Origin: Solirubrobacter soli DSM 22325
GTDB lineage: Bacteria; Actinomycetota; Thermoleophilia; Solirubrobacterales; Solirubrobacteraceae
NCBI RefSeq assembly: GCF_000423665.1
Contig: NZ_KE384069.1
Coordinates: forward strand, 485,588 to 549,587
Direction: 5' to 3'
Length of the DNA: 64,000 nt
Each line of letters opens with the position of its first letter. The first letter of the stretch is position 1. Position numbers and translations under genes: made by a program. The notes beneath the pieces were generated by a model that was given only the letters and a program-made list of their open reading frames with translations, was not told the origin of the DNA and did not search any database. Below are positions 6,988 to 14,673 of this stretch, in pieces.

Positions 6988-9054
6988 TCATGGGGTGGTG
7001 GTCGAGAGGGTGAAGGTCAGCGTCTTCGAGTAGTTGCCCGTTCGCAGGGCCTCGTTGGCGCCGATGTGCTGCTTGAACGAGATGTTCACCGGGTCGTTGG
7101 AGACCGGAGCGGTCCAGGTGGACTTCGAGAACGCGACCTGGAGCGGGCTCGCGAGCGAGAACGCGCCATTGGTGAGCGTGCCCGGATCGGAGACGCTGAG
7201 CGTGGCGTCGCCGGCGGTGGACACCACGTTGGCGGTGGTGGACGCCGTGTAGTCGTGGTCGATGCCCGGCGTGAAGGCGCCGAAGCTCGCCGGCGCGCCG
7301 AGGGTCAGCGCGAGCGTTGCTCCGACGGAGCCGCCGACGCCGCCGTCCGCGGTCGTGGCCTGGTAGTCGCCGATCGCGTCATGCAGCGCGCCGGTGGCGT
7401 TCTTGACGGCGTTGACGTCGTCGATCGAGTAGATGCGCACGTCGACGAGCGCCTGCGCGGCGTCGCGGGCGGCGAGCACCTTCTGCCACGCGTCGGCCGC
7501 GTAGGTCTGCGGCACCAGCGTGTCCACGCGCGCGATCTCGTTGCGCATCGCCTCGCGCGCCGGAGCGCCGAGGAAGGCGAAGAACGAGTACTTCTCCGGG
7601 TTGCCCGTCAGCCCCGACCACAGGTGGGCGCCGTCGGTGCTGTTGAACGTGCTCGAGTCCGACGTGCCGTCCATGTCGAAGTACTTGACCTTGTCCTTGT
7701 AGGAGATCAAGAGGTCCATCCAGTCGGCCTCGAAGTCCGCCTGCTTCTTCATGATGTCCGGGCTGTTGGCCAGCGCGTCGTTGCGGCCTGTTCCCCAGGC
7801 GGGGATCCGGCGGACGGGGGAGTTGCAGACGTCGAACGTGTTGCCGTTGGCCGCGGAGCGGTTCGCCCACGAGCACGAGCCGTAGGTCGGCCACTGATGC
7901 GCCGGGTCGTTGCCGTCGGCGGCGGTCACCGGGCGCGAGGGCTGGGTCGGGTCGTAGTCGGGGTTGGGCTCGAAGTCTGAGCGCGTGTCGGCCTCGGAGA
8001 TCGAGATCTCGTCGGCGACGGTGAGGCCGGCCTGGATCTGCGCCTTCAGTTGCGCGATCGACGGATACGCGTACGCCAGACGGCCCTGCATGCCGTAGCC
8101 GTCGATGTTGCCGGCGTCGTGGATCGGCTTGAGCATCTTGATGGTCTGGCTCATCTTCGGCTCGTACGGCTTGTCGGAGTCCTGGTAGTCGTTGTAGTAG
8201 AGCTTCCAGTGCACGCCGTCCGCGTTCTCCCACTTGCGCGCGGACTCGAACGCCTGCCGGACCCACGCGGACTCGGCGGCCAGCCGCGCGTCGGGGTTGC
8301 CGTCGAGGTCGGGGCGGCGGAAGATCCGGCCCCACTGGCTGACCTGCGGGGTGTCCGCGTTGCGGATCTGGCCGCTGTAGTCGTCCACGGCCTCGTTGAC
8401 GACGTCCCAGGACACGATGATGTCGGAGTACTTGGCGTACTTGTCCGTCATCGCGTGGATGTAGTTGTCGAGCCGCTTGAGCATCGTCGCGGGGCTCGCC
8501 CAGTCCGGGTTGGCGGCGTCATAGGTGAAGCCGTTGCAGAAGAACCAGTTCGGCTGCTGGCCGCCGTGCCACGCGAACACGTGCCCGCGGACGACCTTCT
8601 TGGTCGCATCCGTCAGGTGGTTGGCCGCGTTGTAGGCCTCGATCTGCTGCAGGACCTGCTCGGCCTGGCCGTTGCCCGTCGTCGGCTGCAGGACGATCTG
8701 CTCGTTGGCGACCTCGATCGCGTCCGCCTTCTGCTGATCGGTCAGCGTCGTGTCGGCGTTGATCTGGGCGACCTTCGCGACGTACTGCTGCCGCGAGAGG
8801 CTGTTGGTGGCGCTCGTGCCGATCTGGCTGTCGAGCTTGAGCGCGTTCGGCAGGGCGTTGGAGCGGTAGTGGTACAGCGCTTGCTGGCTGTTCCAGTTGC
8901 CGAACGTGCCGATGGTGAAGTCGTTCTGGTAGGCCTGCCACAAGGACGGCAGCGAGTAATCGACGGCTGAAGCGCTGCCGACGCCGACCAACGGCGTCAG
9001 CGCAAGCGCGAGGACACTCGCCGCGCCGGCGAACCCGAGGCGCGGAGATTTCAT
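6988..9054 (-). CDS. secreted GH10 endo-1,4-beta-xylanase
   Basis: A 688-residue extracellular hydrolase. Residues 1-30 are a signal peptide (GSASA-VDY cleavage region). The GH10 barrel follows: the VRGHVFAWHGGQQPNWFF strand, the acid/base in WDVVNEAVDD (Glu221), YNDYQD, GMQGRL and the nucleophile in ISISEADTRSD (Glu354). The barrel carries inserts rich in N and D. After about residue 530 come a helical linker and an immunoglobulin-like C-terminal domain ending in TLTFTLSTTTP. ATG 9054 is preferred over TTG 9063 because a leaderless promoter fits exactly: TTGACT (9085-9090), 17-bp spacer, TACGTT (9062-9067), then 7 nt. It acts outside the cell on plant xylan and is unrelated to the CoA cluster. 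Confidence 0.85.
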   Translation of the reverse strand: MKSPRLGFAGAASVLALALTPLVGVGSASAVDYSLPSLWQAYQNDFTIGTFGNWNSQQALYHYRSNALPNALKLDSQIGTSATNSLSRQQYVAKVAQINADTTLTDQQKADAIEVANEQIVLQPTTGNGQAEQVLQQIEAYNAANHLTDATKKVVRGHVFAWHGGQQPNWFFCNGFTYDAANPDWASPATMLKRLDNYIHAMTDKYAKYSDIIVSWDVVNEAVDDYSGQIRNADTPQVSQWGRIFRRPDLDGNPDARLAAESAWVRQAFESARKWENADGVHWKLYYNDYQDSDKPYEPKMSQTIKMLKPIHDAGNIDGYGMQGRLAYAYPSIAQLKAQIQAGLTVADEISISEADTRSDFEPNPDYDPTQPSRPVTAADGNDPAHQWPTYGSCSWANRSAANGNTFDVCNSPVRRIPAWGTGRNDALANSPDIMKKQADFEADWMDLLISYKDKVKYFDMDGTSDSSTFNSTDGAHLWSGLTGNPEKYSFFAFLGAPAREAMRNEIARVDTLVPQTYAADAWQKVLAARDAAQALVDVRIYSIDDVNAVKNATGALHDAIGDYQATTADGGVGGSVGATLALTLGAPASFGAFTPGIDHDYTASTTANVVSTAGDATLSVSDPGTLTNGAFSLASPLQVAFSKSTWTAPVSNDPVNISFKQHIGANEALRTGNYSKTLTFTLSTTTP

Positions 9055-9061
9055 GCGCCGC

Positions 9062-9091
9062 AACGTATGTCACGAATTGACGTAAGTCAAT
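9062..9091 (-). promoter_or_regulatory. leaderless promoter of the xylanase with inverted repeat
   Basis: Reading leftwards: -35 TTGACT (9085-9090), 17-bp spacer, -10 TACGTT (9062-9067), 7 nt, ATG 9054. A perfect inverted repeat ATTGAC-GTAA-GTCAAT at 9076-9091 overlaps the -35, and a second, weaker one, CGATT-N7-AATCG, follows at 9095-9111. These are candidate operators for substrate-responsive control of the xylanase. Confidence 0.55.
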
Positions 9092-9239
9092 CGACGATTG
9101 CCGTCAAATCGACGCTGTTTTGTGAATTCTGTTCCAATTACCCGTTATGGATGAGTTGGTGGGCGCGAGTTAATGAGTTGCTTAGCGAAATCTCACCTGC
9201 CCGCAACCTTCGGGGTCCGGTCCGGTTAGGCAAATCAGA

Positions 9240-10022
9240 ATGGTTCACAGAATCGCGTGTTCGGTCGCCCTTCTCTCGGGCGTCCTGGGGATCACCGCGG
9301 TCCTCGGGCTACAGCACCGCCTACGTCGCGAACCGCTTGAACGGCCCCGAGGCCGGGCGCGGTCGCCTGGTGGGCGCCGGCCAAGCGCAACCCGACGGGC
9401 CACATCGCCTACGTCGAGCGCGTCGTGGGCGACAAGGTGTTCATCACCGAGGCCGACCTGTACGCCTGGAACAAGGTCACATCGCGCACGCTGCCCGCCG
9501 ACGGGCCGCAGCCGACGCTCTACATCCTCGGCGACTTCCCGCCGCCGGCCCCGATCCCGCCGACCTGGACGGGCGCCGCCACCCCGGCGGTCGTGCAGCG
9601 CCCCGACGGCGAGACCGTCGTCGTCGCGATCGCCCCCGACGGTTCGCTGAGCACCTACTCGAACACCGCCGGCACGCGTACGTGGATGGGCACGATCCTC
9701 GCCGGGGCCGGCAACGCGGGCTACGCCCCGTCCGCCGCGCTGCTCCCCGGTGGCGAACTGCGGATCGCGACGACCGGGTTCACCGGTTCCGTGCTGGTGC
9801 GGAGCCAGGCCGGCCCCGCGGCCGGTTGGACGGAGTCGCCGGTGACCGGGAAGAACGCGGGCCGGCATCGCGGGCCGGTGCTCGTCACGCGGGACTCCGG
9901 GAAGTCCGATGCGGCCGGACGGCGAGATCGACGTGGTTGCGATCGGCCCCGACGCGAAGCTGACGATGTACGCCGACACCGCCGACACCACGATCTGGGA
10001 CGTGCTGCCGATCAAGCCGTGA
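9240..10022 (+). pseudogene. frameshifted secreted CHAP-domain / beta-propeller protein
   Basis: Four pieces of one secreted protein lie in successive different frames. A signal peptide starts at ATG 9240 (MVHRIACSVALLSGVLG). CHAP-amidase pieces follow in the next frame (GYSTAYVANRLNG, about 9305) and the third frame (VAWWAPAKRNPTGHIAYVERVVGDKVFITEADLYAW, about 9364-9470, here joined across its short motifs). The third frame continues into propeller repeats of the type AVVQRPDGETVVVAIAPDGSL. A last repeat, RPDGEIDVVAIGPDAKLTMY, is back in the first frame (9909-10022) and ends at TGA 10020-10022. At least three frame changes and a missing middle of the CHAP domain indicate a decayed cell-wall hydrolase gene. 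The 5' region 9092-9239 is comparatively AT-rich and holds no other gene I can support. Confidence 0.65.
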
Positions 10023-10025
10023 AAT

Positions 10026-10043
10026 CGGCCAAACGCTTGGTAG
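10026..10043. promoter_or_regulatory. operator-like palindrome, site B
   Basis: CGGCCAAACGCTTGGTAG matches 14 of 16 consensus positions. It lies 49 bp before the first TetR gene (10093), directly after the pseudogene stop. A TANNNT hexamer (TAGACT, 10078-10083) between site and start may be the -10. This points to autoregulation of the TetR gene. Confidence 0.7.
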
Positions 10044-10092
10044 GAATCGAACGATGAGAGTCGACCTGCACCTCGTCTAGACTCCGACGACC

Positions 10093-10728
10093 ATGCCGCG
10101 AACCAGCAAAGCCGCCGCAGCGCCGGCGAAGGCGCCGAAAAAGCGCGATCGCGAGGTGTTGGATGCGGCGGCGCGGGTGTTCTACGAGCGCGGGTACTCG
10201 GACGCCTCGGTGCAGGACGTCGCCGATGAGTTGGGGATCCTCAAGGGGAGCCTCTACCACTACATCGACACCAAGGAAGACCTGCTCTTCCGCCTGCTGC
10301 AGGAGACCCACGACGAGATCTATCTGATCCTCGAGGAGGTCGCGGCGCTCGAGGGACTGAACCCGATCGAGCGGCTGGAGATCTACATCCGCAAGCAGGT
10401 CGAGTACAACATCGACAACCTGCTGCGGGTCTCGGTCTACTACCACGACCTCGAGCGGTTGACCGAGGAGCGCCGGAAGGCGATCGTCGGCCGCCGGCGC
10501 GAGCACGAGACCTGGGTGATCGGGCTGATCGGAGAGGCGCAGGCCGCGGGCCTCGCCGACCCCGGGCTGGACCCCAAGATCGCCGCGCGCTGCATCTTCG
10601 CCACGATCATCTGGACCTACCGCTGGTTCCGCAAGGGACGCGACGGCCGCGAGAAGGTGGCGTCCACGTGCGCCGCGTTCGCATTGCGCGGCGTGATCGG
10701 CAACGCTAATCTACCAATCGACCGGTAG
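10093..10728 (+). CDS. TetR-family transcriptional regulator 1
   Basis: A 211-residue TetR protein. The N-terminal DNA-binding domain spans roughly residues 18-65, with the helix-turn-helix ASVQDVADELGILKGSLYHYIDTKEDL (shown across its two helices). GILKGSLYHYI resembles the recognition region of regulators of lipid and CoA-ester catabolism such as KstR2 and FadR-type TetRs, which release DNA on binding acyl-CoA. The ligand-binding domain is all-helical and contains Tyr/Trp-rich stretches (YYHDLERL, WTYRWFRKG). It is preceded by operator site B. Its own last codons (LPIDR and TAG) form site C, which serves the second regulator gene. It is a clear paralogue of the gene at 10771. Confidence 0.88.
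   Translation: MPRTSKAAAAPAKAPKKRDREVLDAAARVFYERGYSDASVQDVADELGILKGSLYHYIDTKEDLLFRLLQETHDEIYLILEEVAALEGLNPIERLEIYIRKQVEYNIDNLLRVSVYYHDLERLTEERRKAIVGRRREHETWVIGLIGEAQAAGLADPGLDPKIAARCIFATIIWTYRWFRKGRDGREKVASTCAAFALRGVIGNANLPIDR
10711..10728. promoter_or_regulatory. operator-like palindrome, site C, inside a coding end
   Basis: CTACCAATCGACCGGTAG matches 14 of 16 consensus positions. It encodes the last five residues and the TAG stop of TetR 1, 42 bp before the GTG of TetR 2. The following TAGAAAAT could be a -10. The site implies that the second regulator has its own, regulated promoter inside the end of the first gene. Confidence 0.7.
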
Positions 10729-10770
10729 AAAATTTGCGCCGCAGCGGGCGCATGGCGAGGACGAGCGCCC

Positions 10771-11415
10771 GTGACTCGGACAACTGACAAGACAGCTCGA
10801 CGCGCCGCACCCGCGGCGTCACGCGCGCGCCGCAAGCGCGACGAGGAAGTCGTCGCCGCCGCGGCGAAGGTGTTCTACGAGCGCGGCTACTCCGCCGCCA
10901 CCGTGCAGGACATCGCCGACGAGCTCGGGATCCTCAAGGGCAGCCTCTACCACTACATCAAGACCAAGGAAGACCTGCTCTTCCGGATCTTCGAGGAGGT
11001 CCACAAGGAGGTCGAGGCGATCCTCGAGGACGTGCTCGCGGTGGAGGGCCTGAGCCCGCTGGAGCGGATCGAGCTCTACGTGCGCCGGATCGTCGTGCAC
11101 AACCTCAACGACCTGATCCGGATCTCGATCTACTACCACGAGCTCGACCGGTTGAGCGAGGAGCGCCGGCGGGCCGTGGTCGCGTGGCGCAAGCGTCACG
11201 ACCGCTTCATGCGCGACCTGATCCGCGACGCGCAGGAGGCCGGCCTGGCCGACGCGTCGGTCGATTCCGGGATGCTCGCCAACTGCGTGTTCGCCACCGT
11301 CATCTGGCCGTACCGCTGGTTCCACGCGGGCTCCAAGGACACGCCCGAGAGCATCGCCGACACCTGCACGGCGTTCGTCAGCCGCGGTGTCAAGGGCGGC
11401 TTCGCGCTCACGTAG
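10771..11415 (+). CDS. TetR-family transcriptional regulator 2
   Basis: A 214-residue TetR protein starting at GTG 10771, with a GAGGA ribosome-site candidate about 9 nt upstream. ATG 10752 is out of frame and soon stops. The HTH is nearly the same as in TetR 1 (TVQDIADELGILKGSLYHYI), and well over half of the two sequences agree by eye, so the pair arose by tandem duplication. The ligand domains differ more (IVVHNLNDLIRISIYYHEL against VEYNIDNLLRVSVYYHDL), which may mean the two sense different acyl-CoAs while reading one operator (inference). Its 3' end overlaps the convergent glycosylase gene by 8 bp. Confidence 0.88.
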   Translation: MTRTTDKTARRAAPAASRARRKRDEEVVAAAAKVFYERGYSAATVQDIADELGILKGSLYHYIKTKEDLLFRIFEEVHKEVEAILEDVLAVEGLSPLERIELYVRRIVVHNLNDLIRISIYYHELDRLSEERRRAVVAWRKRHDRFMRDLIRDAQEAGLADASVDSGMLANCVFATVIWPYRWFHAGSKDTPESIADTCTAFVSRGVKGGFALT

Positions 11416-12034
11416 TCAGCAGGTAGATCGCGGCGAGCGTGCGCCACGGGCGGAACTGCTCGCCGAGCGCGTCCGTCTCGCGCAGCGTCGGCGGGGGGAC
11501 GAGCGCCCAGACCTTGCCCACCGCGCGGCGCAACGCCAGGTCCGCGGCGGGCCAGACGTCCTGCCTGCGGAGCGTCAGCAGCAGCACGCCGTCGGCCGTG
11601 AACCGGCCCACGCCTTTGATCTGCGTGAGCTCGGCGCGGGCGGCGTCGTCGTCGAGCGCCCGCAGCCGCTCGAGGTCGAGGCGGCCGTCGGCGAGGCGGG
11701 CGGCGAGGTCGCGCAGGTAGACGATCTTGGCGCGCGAGAGTCCGACCGCGCGCAGCGTGTCGTCGTCCAGCGTCAGCAGTTGTGCCGGAGTGGGGAGGAG
11801 GCCGTCGTGCAGCGCCTCGAGCCGGCCGCGGATCGCGCCCGCGGCCGCGAGCGAGATCTGCTGGCCGATGACCTGGGTCACGAGCGCGCTCCACAGATCC
11901 GACGACGACCAGCCATCGAAGAACGCGTCGGGATCGAGCTCCGGGCGGGCGTCCACCAGCGCCGCCATGCGCGGGTCCGCGGCCCGCAGCGCCGCCCTTC
12001 CGGGCATCCATCTGTCCATCCGTGATTGATACAC
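11408..12034 (-). CDS. DNA-3-methyladenine glycosylase II-like (HhH-GPD) repair enzyme
   Basis: A 208-residue base-excision glycosylase. It has the helix-hairpin-helix LTQIKGVGRFTADGVLL followed by WPAADLALRRAVG, whose Asp is the catalytic residue of the HhH-GPD superfamily, and SALVTQVIGQQISLAAA at the front. It lacks the iron-sulfur cysteines of the EndoIII branch, which fits AlkA. It removes alkylated bases from DNA in the cytoplasm. GTG 12034 is preferred because TAGTCA (12042-12047) lies 7 nt upstream, the leaderless spacing seen repeatedly in this window; ATG 12019 is the alternative. It shares operator site D with the divergent hydratase genes, perhaps by chance of position. Confidence 0.82.
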   Translation of the reverse strand: MYQSRMDRWMPGRAALRAADPRMAALVDARPELDPDAFFDGWSSSDLWSALVTQVIGQQISLAAAGAIRGRLEALHDGLLPTPAQLLTLDDDTLRAVGLSRAKIVYLRDLAARLADGRLDLERLRALDDDAARAELTQIKGVGRFTADGVLLLTLRRQDVWPAADLALRRAVGKVWALVPPPTLRETDALGEQFRPWRTLAAIYLLTT

Positions 12035-12044
12035 GTTGGCGTGA

Positions 12045-12062
12045 CTAACAAACGCTTGGTAG
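12045..12062. promoter_or_regulatory. operator-like palindrome, site D
   Basis: CTAACAAACGCTTGGTAG is the best match in the window: 15 of 16 consensus positions. It sits between the glycosylase gene (GTG 12034) and the MaoC gene (GTG 12073). It overlaps a promoter reading right: TTGGCG (12036-12041), then TAGATT (12060-12065), 7 nt before GTG 12073. On the other strand TAGTCA lies 7 nt before GTG 12034. Binding would cover both. Confidence 0.75.
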
Positions 12063-12072
12063 ATTTCTCGGC

Positions 12073-12474
12073 GTGACCACTCTTCCCGCCGGGTCGTTCA
12101 CGATCACGGCCGCCGACCAGGAGCAGCTCGTCGCGGCGCTCGGCACCGGTGCGTGGCCGGAGCCGCATCCGATCTGGGCGTACATCGCGACCCAGCGCGG
12201 GATCGGGATCAGCGTCGCCGAGCTGTGCGCGCTGGCCGACTTCGACGTGAACGAAGGGCCGATGCTGGGGTCGGTCGAGCTGGCGTTCTCGGCTCCGCTG
12301 GAGCTCGACGTCTCGTACACGGTGACCGGCGAGGTCGTCGGCCTCGAGCGCAAGCACGGCCGCAAGGCCGGCACGTTCGACGTGCTGACGTTCCGCGAGC
12401 GGCTGGTCGCGCCGAACGGTGCCGAGGTCGCCTCGACCACGAACACCTTCATCCTGCCGAGGCGGGACGCATGA
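12073..12474 (+). CDS. MaoC-like dehydratase, N-terminal-type (hot-dog) subunit
   Basis: A 133-residue hot-dog-fold protein starting at GTG 12073, apparently leaderless (TAGATT 7 nt upstream). It resembles the FAS1-like/MaoC N-terminal half: HPIWAYIATQRGIGISVAELCALADFDVNEGPMLGSVELAF and a C-terminal strand VASTTNTFILPRR. It lacks the D-x-x-x-x-H hydratase motif, which is carried by the next gene, overlapping by ATGA. The pair therefore looks like a two-subunit enoyl-CoA hydratase, comparable in layout to ChsH1/ChsH2 of mycobacterial steroid side-chain degradation, where one subunit is structural and one catalytic. Operator site D controls the pair. Confidence 0.7.
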   Translation: MTTLPAGSFTITAADQEQLVAALGTGAWPEPHPIWAYIATQRGIGISVAELCALADFDVNEGPMLGSVELAFSAPLELDVSYTVTGEVVGLERKHGRKAGTFDVLTFRERLVAPNGAEVASTTNTFILPRRDA

Positions 12475-12836
12475 ACCTCGGCCCGCTGGTCATCGAGTCC
12501 GTCAGTGCCGAGCGGATGAAGACGCTCGCGGTCGTGCTCGACGACCCGAACCCGATCCACCTCGAAGGGCCGCGTCCCGTCAACCAGGGCCCGGCGAACC
12601 TGGCGTGGGTGCTCGACATGCTGCGCGAGGCGCTGCCCGGCGCGCAGGTGCTCCGCGTCGACGTCCGCTTCCTCGCCAACGTCCTCGCCCGCGACCGCGT
12701 GATCGCCGCCGGCCGCGTGGAGTCCGTCCAGGACGGCCGGGCGACCTGCTCCATCTGGCTCGACGTCGACGGCGGCACGCGTGTCGTCGACGGCACCGCC
12801 ACGCTGATCCTTCCCCCCGACCGAGGAGAGACCTGA
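12471..12836 (+). CDS. MaoC-like enoyl-CoA hydratase, catalytic (hot-dog) subunit
   Basis: A 121-residue hot-dog protein carrying the hydratase-2 signature DDPNPIHLEGP, with Asp25 and His30 in the D-x-N-x-x-H arrangement that adds water to trans-2-enoyl-CoA in MaoC enzymes. It then shows the expected strands RVDVRFLANVLARDRVIAAGRV and WLDVDGGTRVVDGTATL. The start overlaps the stop of the previous subunit (ATGA), which implies coupled synthesis in fixed ratio and a heteromeric enzyme. It is followed after 1 bp by the VOC gene, so the three form one operon. Confidence 0.75.
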   Translation: MNLGPLVIESVSAERMKTLAVVLDDPNPIHLEGPRPVNQGPANLAWVLDMLREALPGAQVLRVDVRFLANVLARDRVIAAGRVESVQDGRATCSIWLDVDGGTRVVDGTATLILPPDRGET

Positions 12837-12837
12837 G

Positions 12838-13314
12838 ATGCCTTCCGGACCCTTCGCCCACGTCTGCCTGCTGGTCAAGGACCTCGATCAGGCGATCGAC
12901 GACTGGACCAAGATCCTCCGCGCCCTCGACCCGGGCCAGCTGGAGAAGCGGATCGTCCGCTACGACGACTTCGAGGGCGGCGACGACCAGATGCGCTGGG
13001 CGACGTTCGTCTCCGACCACGGCGCCGAGATCCAGCTGATGCAGCCCGCGCCGGACACGCCGTTGGGGCGCCGGCTGGAGAAGCGCGGCGAGCACGTGCA
13101 CCACCTCTGCTTCACCACCGACGACCCGGGCGCGGTCGCCCGCCGCCTGGCCGAGGAGGGCTTGAAGACGCTGCCCGAGGAGAACCAGGACCCCAGCATG
13201 CCCTGGCAGAAGTGGACCTGGGTCATGCCCGAGAGCACCCACGGGACGCTGGTCGAGGTCGCGCGGCCATACAAGGCCGTCGACGGCACCTGGCAGAACG
13301 GCTCAGACGACTAG
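12838..13314 (+). CDS. VOC-superfamily protein, methylmalonyl-CoA-epimerase-like
   Basis: A 158-residue glyoxalase/VOC fold with two beta-alpha-beta-beta-beta modules. Candidate metal ligands sit at the family positions: His8 (FAHVCLLVKDL), Glu64 (AEIQLMQP), His88 or His89 (HVHHLCF) and Glu140 (TLVEVARPY). The first module followed by PDTPLGRRLEKRGEHVHHLCF is the arrangement of methylmalonyl-CoA epimerases, which convert S- to R-methylmalonyl-CoA. The neighbouring biotin carboxylase supports a propionyl-CoA pathway. A dioxygenase or other VOC function cannot be excluded, and the extra WQKWTWVMPE segment is unusual. The gene ends 12 bp inside the convergent carboxylase gene. Confidence 0.7.
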   Translation: MPSGPFAHVCLLVKDLDQAIDDWTKILRALDPGQLEKRIVRYDDFEGGDDQMRWATFVSDHGAEIQLMQPAPDTPLGRRLEKRGEHVHHLCFTTDDPGAVARRLAEEGLKTLPEENQDPSMPWQKWTWVMPESTHGTLVEVARPYKAVDGTWQNGSDD

Positions 13315-14673
13315 CGCGGCGCCGATCGCCTTCAGCCAGGCGCGGTCGCCGATCAGCTCGCGGCACGTCGATCCCGCCGCCCACTGCTCCGTGCGCAACA
13401 GCGTGCGGTGGAACGGCAGCAGGGTCGCCAGGCCCTCGATCTCGTACTCGTCGAGGGCGCGCAGCATCCGTGCCGTCGCCGACGCGCGGTCGACGTCCCA
13501 GACGATCAGCTTGGCCAGCATCGGGTCGTAGTAGGGGGAGACGACGGTGCCGGCCTCCACGCCGGAGTCGACGCGCACGAACGGGCCGCCCGGCTCGCGG
13601 TACGCGCCGATCGTGCCCGGGCCGGGCGCGAAGTTCTTGGCCGCGTTCTCGGCGTTGATGCGGCACTCGATCGCGTGGCCGCGCAGGACGACCTCGTGTT
13701 GCGCGACCGAGAGCGGAAGGCCGGCGGCGACGCGGATCTGCTCGCGCACGATGTCGATCCCCGTGACCGCCTCCGTGACGCAGTGCTCGACCTGCACGCG
13801 GGTGTTCATCTCGAGGAAGAAGTACTCGCCGCTGTCGGAGAGGAGGCCTTCGATCGTGCCGGCGCCGCGGTAGCCGACCGCCCGCGCGGCGTCGGTGGCG
13901 ATGGTGCCGATCCGCTCGCGCAGCTCGGGGTCGACGGCGGGCGCGGGCGATTCCTCGATCAGCTTCTGGTGGCGGCGCTGGATCGAGCAGTCGCGCTCGC
14001 CGAGATGGATGACGTTGTTCTCGCCGTCGGCGAGGATCTGGACCTCGACGTGGCGCGGGTCCGGCAGGTAGCGCTCGAGGTAGACGGTGGCGTCGCCGAA
14101 GAACCGCTCGCCCTCGCCCGCCGCGCCCGTGAACGCCTTCTCGAGCTGCTCCGGCGACTGTGCGACGCGAAAGCCCTTGCCGCCCCCGCCGCCCGCGGCC
14201 TTGACCGCGATCGGGTAGCCGATCTCGAGCGCCGCTCGTTCGGCGGCTTCGAGCGTCGGGACGGGCTCCGTCGTCCCAGGGACGATGGGCACGCCGGCGG
14301 TGCGCATCAGCTCCCGGGCGCGGGTCTTGGACCCCATCGCCTCGATCGCCGACGCCGGCGGCCCGACGAAGACCAGGCCGGCGTCCGCGCAGGCCTGCGC
14401 GAAGGTCGCGGACTCGGCGAGGAAGCCGTAGCCGGGGTGGATCGCCTCCGCGCCGCTCTCCAGCGCGATCTCGATGATCCGGTCGCCGCGCAGGTAGCTC
14501 TCGGCCGCGGGCGCGGGGCCGAGCAGGTGCGCCTCTGACGCGCGGCGGACGTGCAGCGCGTCCGCGTCGGCCTCGGAGTAGACGGCGACGCCCGCGATCC
14601 CCAGCTCGTCCAGCGTGCGCAGCACCCGGATCGCGATCTCGCCGCGATTGGCGACCAGGACCTTCTCAAACAT
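13303..14673 (-). CDS. biotin carboxylase subunit of an acyl-CoA carboxylase
   Basis: A 456-residue biotin carboxylase, the usual length for the stand-alone subunit (no biotinyl domain). It starts at ATG 14673 with MFEKVLVANRGEIAIRVLRT. Motifs visible are IHPGYGFLAE, the ATP-grasp glycine loop KAAGGGGGKGF, the HVEVQILAD, ERDCSIQRRHQKLIEE and EMNTRVQVEHCVTE segments, and RGHAIECRINAE. It carboxylates biotin with ATP and bicarbonate. Its partners are probably the carboxyltransferase (37273) and biotinyl protein (38839) some 23 kb away. It overlaps the upstream adenine-deaminase-like gene by 8 bp, so the two form one leftward operon under operator site E. Confidence 0.88.
   Translation of the reverse strand: MFEKVLVANRGEIAIRVLRTLDELGIAGVAVYSEADADALHVRRASEAHLLGPAPAAESYLRGDRIIEIALESGAEAIHPGYGFLAESATFAQACADAGLVFVGPPASAIEAMGSKTRARELMRTAGVPIVPGTTEPVPTLEAAERAALEIGYPIAVKAAGGGGGKGFRVAQSPEQLEKAFTGAAGEGERFFGDATVYLERYLPDPRHVEVQILADGENNVIHLGERDCSIQRRHQKLIEESPAPAVDPELRERIGTIATDAARAVGYRGAGTIEGLLSDSGEYFFLEMNTRVQVEHCVTEAVTGIDIVREQIRVAAGLPLSVAQHEVVLRGHAIECRINAENAAKNFAPGPGTIGAYREPGGPFVRVDSGVEAGTVVSPYYDPMLAKLIVWDVDRASATARMLRALDEYEIEGLATLLPFHRTLLRTEQWAAGSTCRELIGDRAWLKAIGAALVV

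Noticed and set aside
9055..9063. TTG 9063 as start of the xylanase
   Set aside because: It would add only three residues, and ATG 9054 fits the leaderless promoter spacing exactly.
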